Shown in pieces: positions 20,067-27,877 of a stretch of 64,000 nucleotides of DNA. The stretch covers positions 2,552,981-2,616,980 of the forward strand of contig NZ_LMVB01000001.1 of the NCBI RefSeq assembly GCF_001510645.1, read 5' to 3'. Made by a program: the position numbers and the translations under genes. Positions within the stretch are counted from its first letter, which is position 1; each line of letters starts with the position of its first letter. Origin of the DNA: Paenibacillus sp. FJAT-29882 (GTDB taxonomy: Bacteria > Bacillota > Bacilli > Bacillales > DSM-1321). The notes under the pieces were generated by a model. The model was not told where the DNA came from, ran no database searches, and worked only from the letters and a program-made list of their open reading frames with translations.

Positions 20067-20098
20067 AAAAACGCCTCCTAATATATTATGAACATTAT

Positions 20099-20137
20099 TT
20101 GTGAAGTTTTTCACATATAATGTGAAAAACTTCACAA
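20099..20137 (-). promoter_or_regulatory. Two tandem Rex operators upstream of nox
   Basis: Two 18-bp sites, TTGTGAAGTTTTTCACAT (20099-20116) and ATGTGAAAAACTTCACAA (20120-20137), each match the Rex consensus TTGTGAA-N4-TTCACAA in 13 of 14 half-site bases. Together they also form one larger palindrome. They start 33 bp upstream of the nox ATG. Rex leaves DNA at high NADH, so nox should be induced when NADH accumulates. Confidence 0.88.
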
Positions 20138-20296
20138 ACTTTATATTGCAATTATATAAAATATATTTTAAAAATGCAACATAGGAAATTTGTATATTTT
20201 TAACTGTACAATGCCAAAAAAATAAAACGAAACTATTGCGGTCTCTGCAGTATATCAACAGATGTACATTTCCTGTAAAAATAGGGACTAACCTAT

Positions 20297-20323
20297 ACAT
20301 CATGTCCGATGCGTTCATAAGAT
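20297..20323 (+). promoter_or_regulatory. Sigma-K promoter
   Basis: AC (20297-20298), exactly 17 bases, then CATAAGAT (20316-20323). This is an exact fit to the sigma-K pattern AC-N17-CATAnnnT, with an expected transcription start about 27 bp before the coat-like gene. Confidence 0.75.
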
Positions 20324-20356
20324 ACCATGTACTACAAAATAAAGGAGTGAAACTAA

Positions 20357-20689
20357 ATGAGTTGCAATAATAATTGGCATGATAACGATGATCGTGACCA
20401 TGATCGAGACCGTGACCATGATCGAGACCGTGATCGTGATCGAGACCGTAATCGAGACCGTAATCGTGATGTAAGGGTAAACGCTTTTATTGATGGTGAT
20501 GATTTCTGTCGCGCTGTACGTCGCTGCCGAAGACGTGATCGAGATGATGTACGTGGTATTGAAGATGAGAATAATCGACAACACCATCATGAACATCATC
20601 ATCATCACCACAACAAATGTGACAACAGATGTGACAATAGATGTGACAATAGATGTCACAACAGATGCAGAAGATGTTTCTTCTTCTAA
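20357..20689 (+). CDS. Low-complexity Asp/Arg/His/Cys-rich protein, probable spore coat component
   Basis: 110 residues in blocks: Cys-Asn-rich start, an Asp-Arg/Asp-His dipeptide stretch (about 11-38) and a short ordinary segment ('VRVNAFIDGDDFCRAVRRC'). Then come a His run (about 76-85), four C-D/H-N-R repeats (NKCDNRCDNRC...) and a final Phe-Phe-Phe. GGAGTG precedes the ATG. The sigma-K promoter, Cys/His richness and terminator mark it as a mother-cell spore coat gene; cross-linking or metal binding is inferred. The long minus-strand ORF over it (20315-20767) is the complement of these repeats. Confidence 0.75.
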   Translation: MSCNNNWHDNDDRDHDRDRDHDRDRDRDRDRNRDRNRDVRVNAFIDGDDFCRAVRRCRRRDRDDVRGIEDENNRQHHHEHHHHHHNKCDNRCDNRCDNRCHNRCRRCFFF

Positions 20690-20718
20690 TTTACTCAATC
20701 TAGAAACAACTGCTTCAT

Positions 20719-20754
20719 GCTGCCTGTTTCCTTCGAGACAGGTAGTTTTTTTTG
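20719..20754 (+). terminator. Intrinsic terminator of the coat-like gene
   Basis: CTGCCTGT pairs with ACAGGTAG (one wobble) followed by eight T's. Confidence 0.9.
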
Positions 20755-20861
20755 TTTCTCCATACATATATCAAACTTATTGATCGATTAGCTGTTGCTT
20801 TATATTCAAATATTCTATTCAAGTTTATCAGTACGAAGATTCATAAAAAAGAGTCACCTTT

Positions 20862-20879
20862 AATTGGTATAGACAACTA
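20862..20879 (+). promoter_or_regulatory. NagR (YvoA) operator upstream of nagA
   Basis: AATTGGTATAGACAACTA resembles the dre-type operator bound by GntR/HutC regulators NagR/DasR (wTGGTnTAGACCAnw). It is 80 bp before nagA, and nagR is the third gene of the same operon, so autoregulation by amino-sugar phosphates is expected. Confidence 0.75.
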
Positions 20880-20958
20880 TAAATATTAACGATACACTAA
20901 GACAGTAGCAGTTCTAAATCAAGTCTTACTTAAATGGCTTTCACAAAGGAGATTAGGT

Positions 20959-22149
20959 ATGAAGGAAAATCCAACATTCACCATAGTAAATCTAACTGTT
21001 TATAGTGAAAACGAAACCTATAAAAATGGTTATATAAAAGTGGTTGATGGAATCATTGCAGAAGTAGGACCTTTCAGCCAATACAAAAAAGATGATACCA
21101 CAAAAGTAATCGAGCTTTCTCCCACTTATCAGGTTATTCCTGGCGCTATTGATGTACATATCCATGGTGCAGCGAATGCAGATGCAATGGATGCAACGTG
21201 CACTGCTTTAACAACGATGGCGCAGACACTTCCAAAAGAGGGAACAACAAGCTTCCTAGCAACAACGATGACGCAATCAACAGAGGCCATTGAAGAAGCA
21301 TTGCGTAATGCTGGCGAATACATGACAAACCAAAAGAATAATTTGGCTGAAGTCGTAGGCATTCACTTAGAAGGGCCTTTCATTGCCCCAATTCGAAAAG
21401 GGGCACAGCCACTTTCTCATATTATTGATCCTGACGTTGCCTTATTTAATAAATGGCAAGAAACTGCACAGAATCAAATTAAGCTTGTCACATTGGCACC
21501 TGAGCAGCCAAACGGCTTAGAACTGACCGCTGCTTTAAAAGAATCCGGTGTAGTAGCTTCAATTGGTCATTCAGATGCAACGTACGAACAAGTTGACCAA
21601 GCCATTCAAGCTGGTTCATCACATATTACTCATCTTTATAACGGGATGCGTGGCCTGCATCATCGCGAGCCAGGTGTGCTAGGTGCTGCCTATTTACGTG
21701 ATGAGCTATTTGTTGAGATTATTGTAGATGGTATCCATAGCCGCCCTGAAATGGTGAAACTTGCTTATAATCAAATTACAAGTGATCGCATGATTTTAAT
21801 TACTGATTCACTTCGTGCAAAATGGCTTAAAGAAGGAACTTATGATTTAGGTGGTCAACCCGTAAACGTGAACGAAACAACCGCAACCCTTGCAGACGGA
21901 ACGCTTGCAGGAAGTATTCTAAAAATGAATGATGCGATCAAAAATATGATAATGTACACCGATTGTACGATGGAAGATATCATTAAAATGACGTCAGCAA
22001 ATCCAGCGAAACAACTAAACCTATTCGATAGAAAAGGGAGCATTGCCGTTGGAAAAGATGCGGATCTTGTTATTTTGAATGAAGATTTAGGTGTAGAAAT
22101 GACTTTTTGCAGAGGAAAAATAGCATTCACAAAGGAGAATACACAATGA
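20959..22149 (+). CDS. nagA: N-acetylglucosamine-6-phosphate deacetylase
   Basis: 396-residue cytosolic metal-dependent hydrolase that removes acetate from GlcNAc-6-P, the first step in amino-sugar and cell-wall-derived GlcNAc use. Motifs: 'DVHIHG' (metal site), 'LEGPF' (metal Glu), 'GHSDAT', 'THLYNGMR' and 'ITDSLRA' (catalytic Asp region). AAAGGAG precedes the ATG. Its stop codon overlaps the nagB start (ATGA). Confidence 0.94.
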   Translation: MKENPTFTIVNLTVYSENETYKNGYIKVVDGIIAEVGPFSQYKKDDTTKVIELSPTYQVIPGAIDVHIHGAANADAMDATCTALTTMAQTLPKEGTTSFLATTMTQSTEAIEEALRNAGEYMTNQKNNLAEVVGIHLEGPFIAPIRKGAQPLSHIIDPDVALFNKWQETAQNQIKLVTLAPEQPNGLELTAALKESGVVASIGHSDATYEQVDQAIQAGSSHITHLYNGMRGLHHREPGVLGAAYLRDELFVEIIVDGIHSRPEMVKLAYNQITSDRMILITDSLRAKWLKEGTYDLGGQPVNVNETTATLADGTLAGSILKMNDAIKNMIMYTDCTMEDIIKMTSANPAKQLNLFDRKGSIAVGKDADLVILNEDLGVEMTFCRGKIAFTKENTQ

Positions 22150-22901
22150 AACTTATACAAGTACAGGACTATCATGAAATGAGTCAAAAAGCAGCAGAAA
22201 TTGTAATCGAAAAAATAAAAGAGAATCCACAAATCCATCTTGGACTTGCAACTGGAGGAACACCTGAAGGGCTATATAATCGATTAATTAAAGATCATAA
22301 AGAAAGTCATACATCTTATAAACAAGTAAAATCATTTAATTTAGATGAATATATCGGTTTAAGCGCTACTAATCCAAATAGCTATCATTATTACATGGCC
22401 GATACGTTCTTTAATCATATTGATATTAATCAAGAAGACACTAACCTTCCAAATGGTACTGCAGAAAACATTCAAGAAGAATGTAGTCGTTATGATGAAA
22501 TGATTGATAAAATGGGCGGAATCGATTTACAAATCCTTGGCATTGGGCAAAACGGTCATATCGGCTTCAATGAACCAGGTACTTCCTTTGCATCAAAAAC
22601 ACAAGTTGTTGACCTTGCACAATCGACAATTGAAGCAAACGCCCGCTATTTCGACTCCATTGATGAAGTGCCAACACAGGCAGTAACAATGGGAATTGCG
22701 TCGATTATGAAAAGTAAGGAAATCATCCTCTTAGTATCTGGTGTAGCAAAATCAAAGGCTTTGAAACAGTTAATGGACGGAGAAATAACAGAAGAGTTTC
22801 CGGCTTCTATCCTGAAAAAACATCACAATGTTACCATTATTGCCGATCAAGAAGCATTATCTGAGTACGCATCCAAAAGTGAATCAACTTTTCGTGATTG
22901 A
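22146..22901 (+). CDS. nagB: Glucosamine-6-phosphate deaminase
   Basis: 251 residues; converts GlcN-6-P to fructose-6-P and ammonia, feeding glycolysis. Recognised by 'LGLATGGTPEGLY' (phosphate loop), 'FNLDEY' (catalytic Asp), 'IGQNGHIGFNEPG' (catalytic His) and 'VTMGIASIM'. The ATG at 22146 has AAAGGAG upstream and overlaps the nagA stop by 4 bases, so the two are translationally coupled. Confidence 0.95.
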   Translation: MKLIQVQDYHEMSQKAAEIVIEKIKENPQIHLGLATGGTPEGLYNRLIKDHKESHTSYKQVKSFNLDEYIGLSATNPNSYHYYMADTFFNHIDINQEDTNLPNGTAENIQEECSRYDEMIDKMGGIDLQILGIGQNGHIGFNEPGTSFASKTQVVDLAQSTIEANARYFDSIDEVPTQAVTMGIASIMKSKEIILLVSGVAKSKALKQLMDGEITEEFPASILKKHHNVTIIADQEALSEYASKSESTFRD

Positions 22902-23619
22902 TAAAAGCTCTCCACTTCCGATTTATTACCAAATTGAAGAAAGCATAAAACGGCAAATTGAAGAAGGTGAATTACACCCACACGATGTACTTCCATCTGA
23001 ACGTGAATATGCCGAGCTATTGGAAATTAGTCGAATGACTGTGCGTCAGGCTATTAATAATTTAGTTAATGCTGGATACTTGTATCGCCAAAAGGGACGC
23101 GGAACCTATGTCGCAGAAAAAAAACTGGAGCAACAGCTTTTAGGCTTAACTAGTTTTACAGAAGAAATGAAAGCTCGTGGAATGATGCCAAGTAGTAAAC
23201 TACTTAGTCTTGAATTGATTCCCGCAAACGAAAAGATTGCAAATCAATTGCACGTCACAACCAACACACTCATTTATGAGATTATCCGAATTCGTTTGGC
23301 AGACAACATGCCTATGGCTCTTGAAACTGCCTATATGTCTGCCGATTTATTAAAAGGATTAACAGCTGAGATTCTTAACCATTCCATCTATCAATACGTA
23401 GAGAAACATATTGGACTTAAAATCGGCTACGCAAAGCAATCTTTCGAATCTACTATTGCGTCAGAGGTAGAAATGGCTTCTTTATCGATTGCCAAACATT
23501 CGCCTATTTTATTAATACAACGTACTACTTATTTAGAAGATGGAAGACCGCTTGAATTCGTAAAATCATCTTATCGAGCCGATCGGTATACATTCACATG
23601 TACGATTAATAGACACTGA
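22894..23619 (+). CDS. nagR: GntR/HutC-family repressor of amino-sugar genes
   Basis: 241 residues: winged helix with 'LPSEREYAELLEISRMTVRQ' (about 35-54), then a UTRA effector domain ending 'FVKSSYRADRYTF'. The UTRA domain senses GlcN-6-P or GlcNAc-6-P in NagR/YvoA. I chose GTG 22894, which overlaps the nagB stop, because the conserved N-terminus ('KSSPLPIYYQI') begins there. The open frame back to 22828 duplicates nagB sequence. Confidence 0.9.
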   Translation: MIDKSSPLPIYYQIEESIKRQIEEGELHPHDVLPSEREYAELLEISRMTVRQAINNLVNAGYLYRQKGRGTYVAEKKLEQQLLGLTSFTEEMKARGMMPSSKLLSLELIPANEKIANQLHVTTNTLIYEIIRIRLADNMPMALETAYMSADLLKGLTAEILNHSIYQYVEKHIGLKIGYAKQSFESTIASEVEMASLSIAKHSPILLIQRTTYLEDGRPLEFVKSSYRADRYTFTCTINRH

Positions 23620-23635
23620 TATTCTTCACTAAGTA

Positions 23636-23736
23636 GGGAGCTTGGGTCTGACCTCGCACTCTAAGTCAGAATGTAGTGTTTCATTCACTTAGTTTATCCT
23701 GTATATAGTGCGGGGTCTGACCCTTTTGGGACTCCC
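23636..23736. repeat. Family A palindromic repeat (copy 3)
   Basis: Arms GGGTCTGACCTCGCACT and AGTGCGGGGTCTGACCC pair with two mismatches; outer GGGAG/CTCCC extends the stem. It lies directly 3' of nagR and probably ends the nag operon. Confidence 0.75.
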
Positions 23737-23754
23737 CCTTATTTTTTTCATCTA

Positions 23755-23800
23755 AACAAAAAACGGCAAGAGCGTTGTCAATGCAACACTCCTGCCGTTT
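23755..23800 (-). terminator. Intrinsic terminator of the tRNA gene
   Basis: AAAACGGCAGGAGTGTTG pairs with CAACGCTCTTGCCGTTTT (two mismatches), ending in T's on the minus strand, 4 bp beyond the tRNA. Confidence 0.88.
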
Positions 23801-23803
23801 TGA

Positions 23804-23875
23804 TGACCTGAGAGGGATTCGAACCCCCGACCCCGTCCCTGTCAAGGACGTATTCTCCCGCTGAACTATCAGATC
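23804..23875 (-). tRNA. tRNA-Val (anticodon GAC)
   Basis: A complete 72-nt cloverleaf reads on the minus strand. Acceptor stem GATCTGA/TCAGGTC with one G-U pair, D arm GTTC...GAAT, anticodon stem CGTCC/GGACG around loop TTGACAG (anticodon GAC, reads GUC/GUU), 5-base variable loop, T arm with TTCGAAT, discriminator A. CCA is not encoded. The plus strand would give an Asp-like GTC loop, but its T-loop and acceptor order are wrong. Confidence 0.92.
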
Positions 23876-24044
23876 GTATTTAGAATAATTTTTTCACAAA
23901 AAAATTCTTACTAAAGTATATATTTAATTATACGTTTCTACGTGAAAAAGTCAACGATTAAATTTTAGCCATTACATAACTTTTGTTGTTTTTGTTGAAT
24001 AAAAAAAAATTTGTTCTTATATACTGTTAATTAAGGGGGATTAT

Positions 24045-24263
24045 ATGAATTCTTCACTTCAAAAATATCTAGAACAGCAAATGCTTGTAAAGATTATTTA
24101 CCTTTCAAATAGCGGTAGCTTTACGCAAAGGTAAATGCAAATTCTTGAGATGAAAAATGATACAATCCGAGCTTATTGCACCCTTCGTAAAATGAACCGA
24201 TCCGTTAAAACCAGGAATATTCTCTCTTTACGTCCAATTCGAACATTCAACGATTTGGGATAA
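24045..24263 (+). pseudogene. Small WYL-like protein gene interrupted by a stop codon
   Basis: AAGGGGG precedes an ATG at 24045. The frame reads 29 codons to a TAA (24132-24134) and then continues open for another 43 codons to 24263. Together the two halves resemble the small (about 70-residue) WYL-like proteins of bacilli: 'QMLVKIIYLSNSGSFTQR', stop, 'MQILEMKNDTIRAYC', then an Arg-rich strand and 'NILSLRPI'. One base change could explain the break. Alternatively an ATG directly after the stop (24135) allows a separate second peptide. Confidence 0.5.
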
Positions 24264-24468
24264 CTTCTATGTATCTTGCTTTTATAAACGATTATGAACG
24301 CTCCTCCCCTGTTCTCCTTTAATTGATTAGGTTCGTTTGATTTCTCCAATCAAGATCACTAAAAACTTTTTGCTCTCATTTTTATATCGTCAATGAAGAT
24401 ATTGATCAATAATTGTGATAAAATATTCCCGTAAACCCTTTCAATTATTTTCTTTAGGGGGTGTTATT

Positions 24469-25194
24469 TTGGTCGATCAGCCAAAAGGAACGATTAAGGA
24501 TAGAAAGTTTACAAGCAAGGAATTAGATGAAGAGCTTGAGCTGCTCGTTTATTTTCCGCCCAACTATTCTCCTCTATATAAATATACCGTTGTCATTGCC
24601 CAAGATGGCCGCGATTATTTTCAAATGGGGCGAATTGGACGAATAGCAGATGAACTACTTCGTAAAGATGAAATCGAAGATCTCATTATTGTAGGGATCC
24701 CGTATCGTGATGTACATGACCGGAGAAAGAAATATCATCCTGATGGCGAACAGCATGCGGCTTACATACGTTTTCTCGCCCATGAGCTGGTTCCGTATTT
24801 GGATGAGGAGTTCCCTACTTATCAAATAGGAACTGGGAGAGTTTTGATTGGCGATTCCCTTGGAGCTACTGTTTCCCTGCTTACAGCATTAAAGTATCCT
24901 CACACATTTGGAAAGTGTATTCTCCAATCACCACTTGTGAACAATGAAGTGATGAATGCTGTTAGGGATTTCGAAGAACCACATTTAGTTGAGCTTTACC
25001 ATGTAATTGGCAAAGGCGAAACAGAAGTTCCAACAACTGACGGAGGCATAAGCAACTTCATTGAACCGAACCGCAAGTTAAGTACCCTTATTAAGAAAAA
25101 AGGATTTGCTTACTTCTATGACGAATTTGATGGTAAGCATACGTGGAAGTACTGGCAAGCAGATTTAAAACGGGCATTTACGGAAATGCTTTAA
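24469..25194 (+). CDS. yjcH: Alpha/beta-hydrolase, esterase-D-like (YjcH)
   Basis: 241 residues of the enterochelin-esterase/esterase-D type. It has 'LLVYFPPNYS' near the start, the nucleophile elbow 'LIGDSLGATVS' (Gly-Asp-Ser-Leu-Gly) and the catalytic His in 'FDGKHTWKYW'. Natural substrate unknown. AGGGGG at 24456-24461 points to a TTG start at 24469; the ORF start at 24415 lacks a ribosome site. yjcG and yjcF follow on the same strand, as in B. subtilis. Confidence 0.85.
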   Translation: MVDQPKGTIKDRKFTSKELDEELELLVYFPPNYSPLYKYTVVIAQDGRDYFQMGRIGRIADELLRKDEIEDLIIVGIPYRDVHDRRKKYHPDGEQHAAYIRFLAHELVPYLDEEFPTYQIGTGRVLIGDSLGATVSLLTALKYPHTFGKCILQSPLVNNEVMNAVRDFEEPHLVELYHVIGKGETEVPTTDGGISNFIEPNRKLSTLIKKKGFAYFYDEFDGKHTWKYWQADLKRAFTEML

Positions 25195-25298
25195 TCCTAA
25201 TCAGCTTTTTTGAAGATGACGAAGTTTATTAAAATTTGTTATAATAATTTCATATTTTGATGTTTTAAAAATTCAGTGTCAATCTGGGAGGGAACTTT

Positions 25299-25817
25299 AT
25301 GAACTATGGCGTCGCTATTTTTCCATCTAAACAGCTTCAAGATAAAGTAAATTCGTACCGTAAACGCTACGACCCAAATTATGCGCTAATCTCACCTCAT
25401 ATTACGCTTAAGTACACTTTTTTTGCAACTGAATCAGAAATTGAAACAGTAGCGGAACAATTAAAAAACATCGCCAAATCCCATAAGCCATTTAAGTTAA
25501 ATGTAGTGAAACCGAGTACCTTTCAACCCGTAAACAACACGATTTTTTTTAAAGTTGAATTAAATCCTGAACTTGAAAGTTTGCATAAAGAAATGAACCA
25601 TGCTGATTTCTTCGGTGGTCCATCTCCATATGCATTTGTTCCACATATTACAATCGGCCAAAAACTTTCAGATGATGAACATTCCGATGTATTAGGTCAG
25701 ATTAGAATGCTTGACGTTACACATGAGGAAGAAGTAGACAGATTTCACCTTCTTTATCAATTAGAGAATGGTTCATGGACTGTTTATGAGACATTTAGAC
25801 TTGGAGAAGAGGAATAA
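25299..25817 (+). CDS. yjcG: 2H phosphoesterase / RNA-ligase-like protein YjcG
   Basis: 172 residues with both HxT signatures of the 2'-5' RNA ligase/cyclic phosphodiesterase superfamily ('PHITLKY' and 'PHITIGQ'), which form the two-His active site. It probably acts on a 2'-5' or cyclic phosphodiester; the physiological substrate is unknown. Strong GGGAGGG before the ATG. yjcF begins 5 bp after the stop. Confidence 0.88.
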   Translation: MNYGVAIFPSKQLQDKVNSYRKRYDPNYALISPHITLKYTFFATESEIETVAEQLKNIAKSHKPFKLNVVKPSTFQPVNNTIFFKVELNPELESLHKEMNHADFFGGPSPYAFVPHITIGQKLSDDEHSDVLGQIRMLDVTHEEEVDRFHLLYQLENGSWTVYETFRLGEEE

Positions 25818-25822
25818 TATTA

Positions 25823-26248
25823 ATGAACGTAAAAATGGTTACAAGCACCGAAGAGAGAGAACTTGCTTATTCTATACGTAAAAAGGTTTTTGTCGAGGAA
25901 CAAAATGTTCCACTTGAAGAGGAAATTGATCAATATGAAGATGATTGTGCCCATTTCCTCCTCTTTAATGACGAGGATACACCTATCGGCAACGGCCGCT
26001 TCCGTATTTTAGACGGTATTGGCAAAGTACAGAGGATCTGTGTTCTCTCTGAGTTCAGAGGGAACGGCGCTGGACAAACGATTATGAATGCGATTGAAGA
26101 CTATGCACAAAAGCAAGATCTTTCTAAATTAAAACTGGATGCACAGACGCAAGCCATTCCCTTTTATGAACGATTAGGATACCGTGTAGCATCTGAGGAA
26201 TTTATGGATGCAGGCATTCCTCATCGAACAATGATTAAAGGTATATAA
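25823..26248 (+). CDS. yjcF: GNAT-family N-acetyltransferase YjcF
   Basis: 141 residues. The acetyl-CoA loop is 'RICVLSEFRGNGAGQTIM' (about 72-89), preceded by 'IGNGRFRI' and followed by 'AIPFYERLGYRV'. The N-terminus 'SIRKKVFVEEQNVP' is typical of the ElaA/YjcF group. Acceptor unknown. Co-transcribed with yjcG. Confidence 0.9.
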   Translation: MNVKMVTSTEERELAYSIRKKVFVEEQNVPLEEEIDQYEDDCAHFLLFNDEDTPIGNGRFRILDGIGKVQRICVLSEFRGNGAGQTIMNAIEDYAQKQDLSKLKLDAQTQAIPFYERLGYRVASEEFMDAGIPHRTMIKGI

Positions 26249-26251
26249 ACT

Positions 26252-26286
26252 CACCCCCGGATACTGACATTCCGGGGGTTTCTTTA
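26252..26286 (+). terminator. Intrinsic terminator of yjcHGF
   Basis: ACCCCCGGA pairs with TCCGGGGGT, followed by TTCTTT. Confidence 0.9.
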
Positions 26287-26368
26287 CATGTCAGAAGTTG
26301 CCCTCATATTCCCCAAAAACTTTTTTATAAAAATTCCACATTTAACACTGCCATTTCGCCCTTTTTTT

Positions 26369-26376
26369 CATAATGT
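26369..26376 (+). promoter_or_regulatory. Possible sigma-K -10 element
   Basis: CATAATGT fits CATAnnnT, 31 bp before the next gene. The base pair at the -35 spacing is GC instead of AC, so the match is incomplete. Confidence 0.4.
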
Positions 26377-26406
26377 ATTGTATGAAACGAAAAGGAGGGG
26401 ATTTTT

Positions 26407-26652
26407 GTGAGTGAAAAAGAACTTAATTTGGGTGATTCTCATAAAAAATTGATGGAATTATTAGTATCGCGGACTTTGCGTAAAAACGGTTTTAACAAAG
26501 AATCCATTGATCTTTCTGAAAGAGAAAAGAAAAATCTAAAGGAAACCATCGAATTGCTTCAGAAACAGTCACAGTCTTTTATTGACCAGCAGAATAACAT
26601 TACTGAACAAGACGTTAATCCAATCACTAATGTATATGATGGGGAAAAGTAA
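26407..26652 (+). CDS. Small charged helical protein, possible spore coat protein
   Basis: 81 residues, predicted helical, rich in Lys/Glu/Gln/Asn with no cysteine. The strong AAAAGGAGGGG sequence precedes a GTG start at 26407. It lies just upstream of cotX and shares a possible sigma-K -10 element, so a coat role (position of cotW in the cotVWX cluster) is plausible. I do not recognise its sequence with confidence. Confidence 0.6.
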   Translation: MSEKELNLGDSHKKLMELLVSRTLRKNGFNKESIDLSEREKKNLKETIELLQKQSQSFIDQQNNITEQDVNPITNVYDGEK

Positions 26653-26731
26653 CCTACCTCCCTTAAGTTCTTGCAAATTTCATAAACAAAAATTCAAAAA
26701 AATAGACGTTTGCATTGATATAATCGTCCAA

Positions 26732-26757
26732 ACATCGTTTCTCGAACCGCATATTTT
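26732..26757 (+). promoter_or_regulatory. Sigma-K promoter of cotX
   Basis: AC (26732-26733), 16 bases, then CATATTTT (26750-26757), fitting AC-N16/17-CATAnnnT and placed 32 bp before the cotX start. Confidence 0.65.
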
Positions 26758-26789
26758 AATAGGGACCCAAATAAAAGGAGGATAAAGTA

Positions 26790-27275
26790 ATGAATCAAAA
26801 TGAATTTCGCACAGGCAATTCTTGCGAACATAGCGAGAACAGATGGTCAGCTTTAGATTCTCGTTCTGATCATCCATTAGCAGAGTTTTGCGATAATCGT
26901 CGTGGAGGCATCGAGCAAGAAGCAAGACAAGATAATGTGGAGTACCAACTATCCGAAGAGCTAGTATATATCAAAGACTCATGTGATGTTCGAGTAACTT
27001 CAACAGATGTAAAAGCAGCTCTATCTCTCCAAGCCGCCTTACAAGCTGCCATTGCTGTAATTGTTAGTATCACCGTTGGCAGCAGCGAAAGTGCTGAAAG
27101 AATTACTCAAGAATTGCTTCAGTCTTCTAAAATCAGCCAAATTTCACGCCAAAAAACAATTATCGAGAACTCTCGTGACGTTGAGGTAGTAACTACGGAT
27201 GCTCAGGTTGCCGTTAACATTCAACTATTGCTTCAATTATTGCTTGCTCTAATCGTTGAAGTAGACGTTTTATAA
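26790..27275 (+). CDS. cotX: Spore coat protein X family
   Basis: 161 residues with two copies of the CotX/CotV repeat: 'IKDSCDVRVTSTDVKAALSL' (about 67-86) and 'IENSRDVEVVTTDAQVAVNI' (about 126-145), each followed by a hydrophobic Leu/Ile/Val helix. CotX helps form the insoluble outer coat or crust. AAAGGAGG before the ATG; sigma-K promoter upstream. Confidence 0.9.
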   Translation: MNQNEFRTGNSCEHSENRWSALDSRSDHPLAEFCDNRRGGIEQEARQDNVEYQLSEELVYIKDSCDVRVTSTDVKAALSLQAALQAAIAVIVSITVGSSESAERITQELLQSSKISQISRQKTIIENSRDVEVVTTDAQVAVNIQLLLQLLLALIVEVDVL

Positions 27276-27289
27276 GAATCAAATAATTG

Positions 27290-27328
27290 AAACACACAAA
27301 AGGACACATTCGTGTCCTTTTATGTGTT
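27290..27328. terminator. Bidirectional intrinsic terminator
   Basis: AACACACAAAAGGACAC pairs with GTGTCCTTTTATGTGTT (one mismatch) between the convergent cotX and the 103-residue gene. Confidence 0.9.
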
Positions 27329-27330
27329 CA

Positions 27331-27642
27331 CTAGATTCTTTGATTAAATAGTCCTCCTTTCCCCGTTAAATTTGCTGTTATTTGCTCTACTACATATGCA
27401 GGTACTTGCATTTTATATGGTGATGAATTTTGTGGATTGATTGAAGCCTTCTTTGTTTCTGATTTAGGCGAAATCATATTCTCAATCTGCTTGTCTTTAT
27501 CTTGATTGAGGTGCTGAAATGAAGGTAGTGGCAAGATTGGCGATATACTACCAATTGATTTTACCGAACATTTCTTTGCAGCGACCGTTCTGTTTGCATA
27601 TTGAATATATTCAAATTGTGTAATTGGTATGATGTATCCCAT
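27331..27642 (-). CDS. Hypothetical protein in the yjcE position
   Basis: 103 residues beginning 'MGYIIPITQFEYIQYANR', then Lys/Ser/Pro-rich sequence and 'YVVEQITANLTGKGGLFNQ' at the end. No domain recognised; one Cys. A GAGGTGAGGAG ribosome site selects the ATG at 27642; the ORF's GTG at 27651 lies inside it. Its place between yjcF and the divergent yjcD matches yjcE of B. subtilis, but I cannot confirm homology by eye. Confidence 0.65.
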   Translation of the reverse strand: MGYIIPITQFEYIQYANRTVAAKKCSVKSIGSISPILPLPSFQHLNQDKDKQIENMISPKSETKKASINPQNSSPYKMQVPAYVVEQITANLTGKGGLFNQRI

Positions 27643-27800
27643 TCTCCTCACCTCTAAAATTTTTTATTTTCCCTTTTCCACCATGAAAAGGCAAACAACA
27701 TTACCATCGTTTTATGATGTACATTTTACTATTTCAAGTCTATAGTATGTTAGTTTCACTTTATCCTATGTTCTGGTATCATGAATCATACAAACAACTA

Positions 27801-27830
27801 TGGTGTTAAAACGCCACCATTACCATGAAG
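27801..27830 (+). repeat. Dispersed repeat, family C (left-end fragment)
   Basis: GTGTTAAAACGCCACCATT followed by ACCATGAAG matches the left ends of the family C copies at 37681 and 47940. It lies just upstream of yjcD. Confidence 0.6.
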
Positions 27831-27877
27831 AAACAATCATATAACAACTATTGAATGAGATTTGAGGTTTTTTTTAT

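Noticed and set aside
20315-20767. 150-codon minus-strand ORF rich in Ile/Thr/Val/Met
   Set aside because: It is the complement of the Asp/Arg/His repeat gene, which has a promoter, ribosome site and terminator on the plus strand.
23804-23875. tRNA-Asp on the plus strand (GTC in a 7-base loop)
   Set aside because: Only the minus strand gives the right order of acceptor, D, anticodon and T arms; the anticodon there is GAC (Val).
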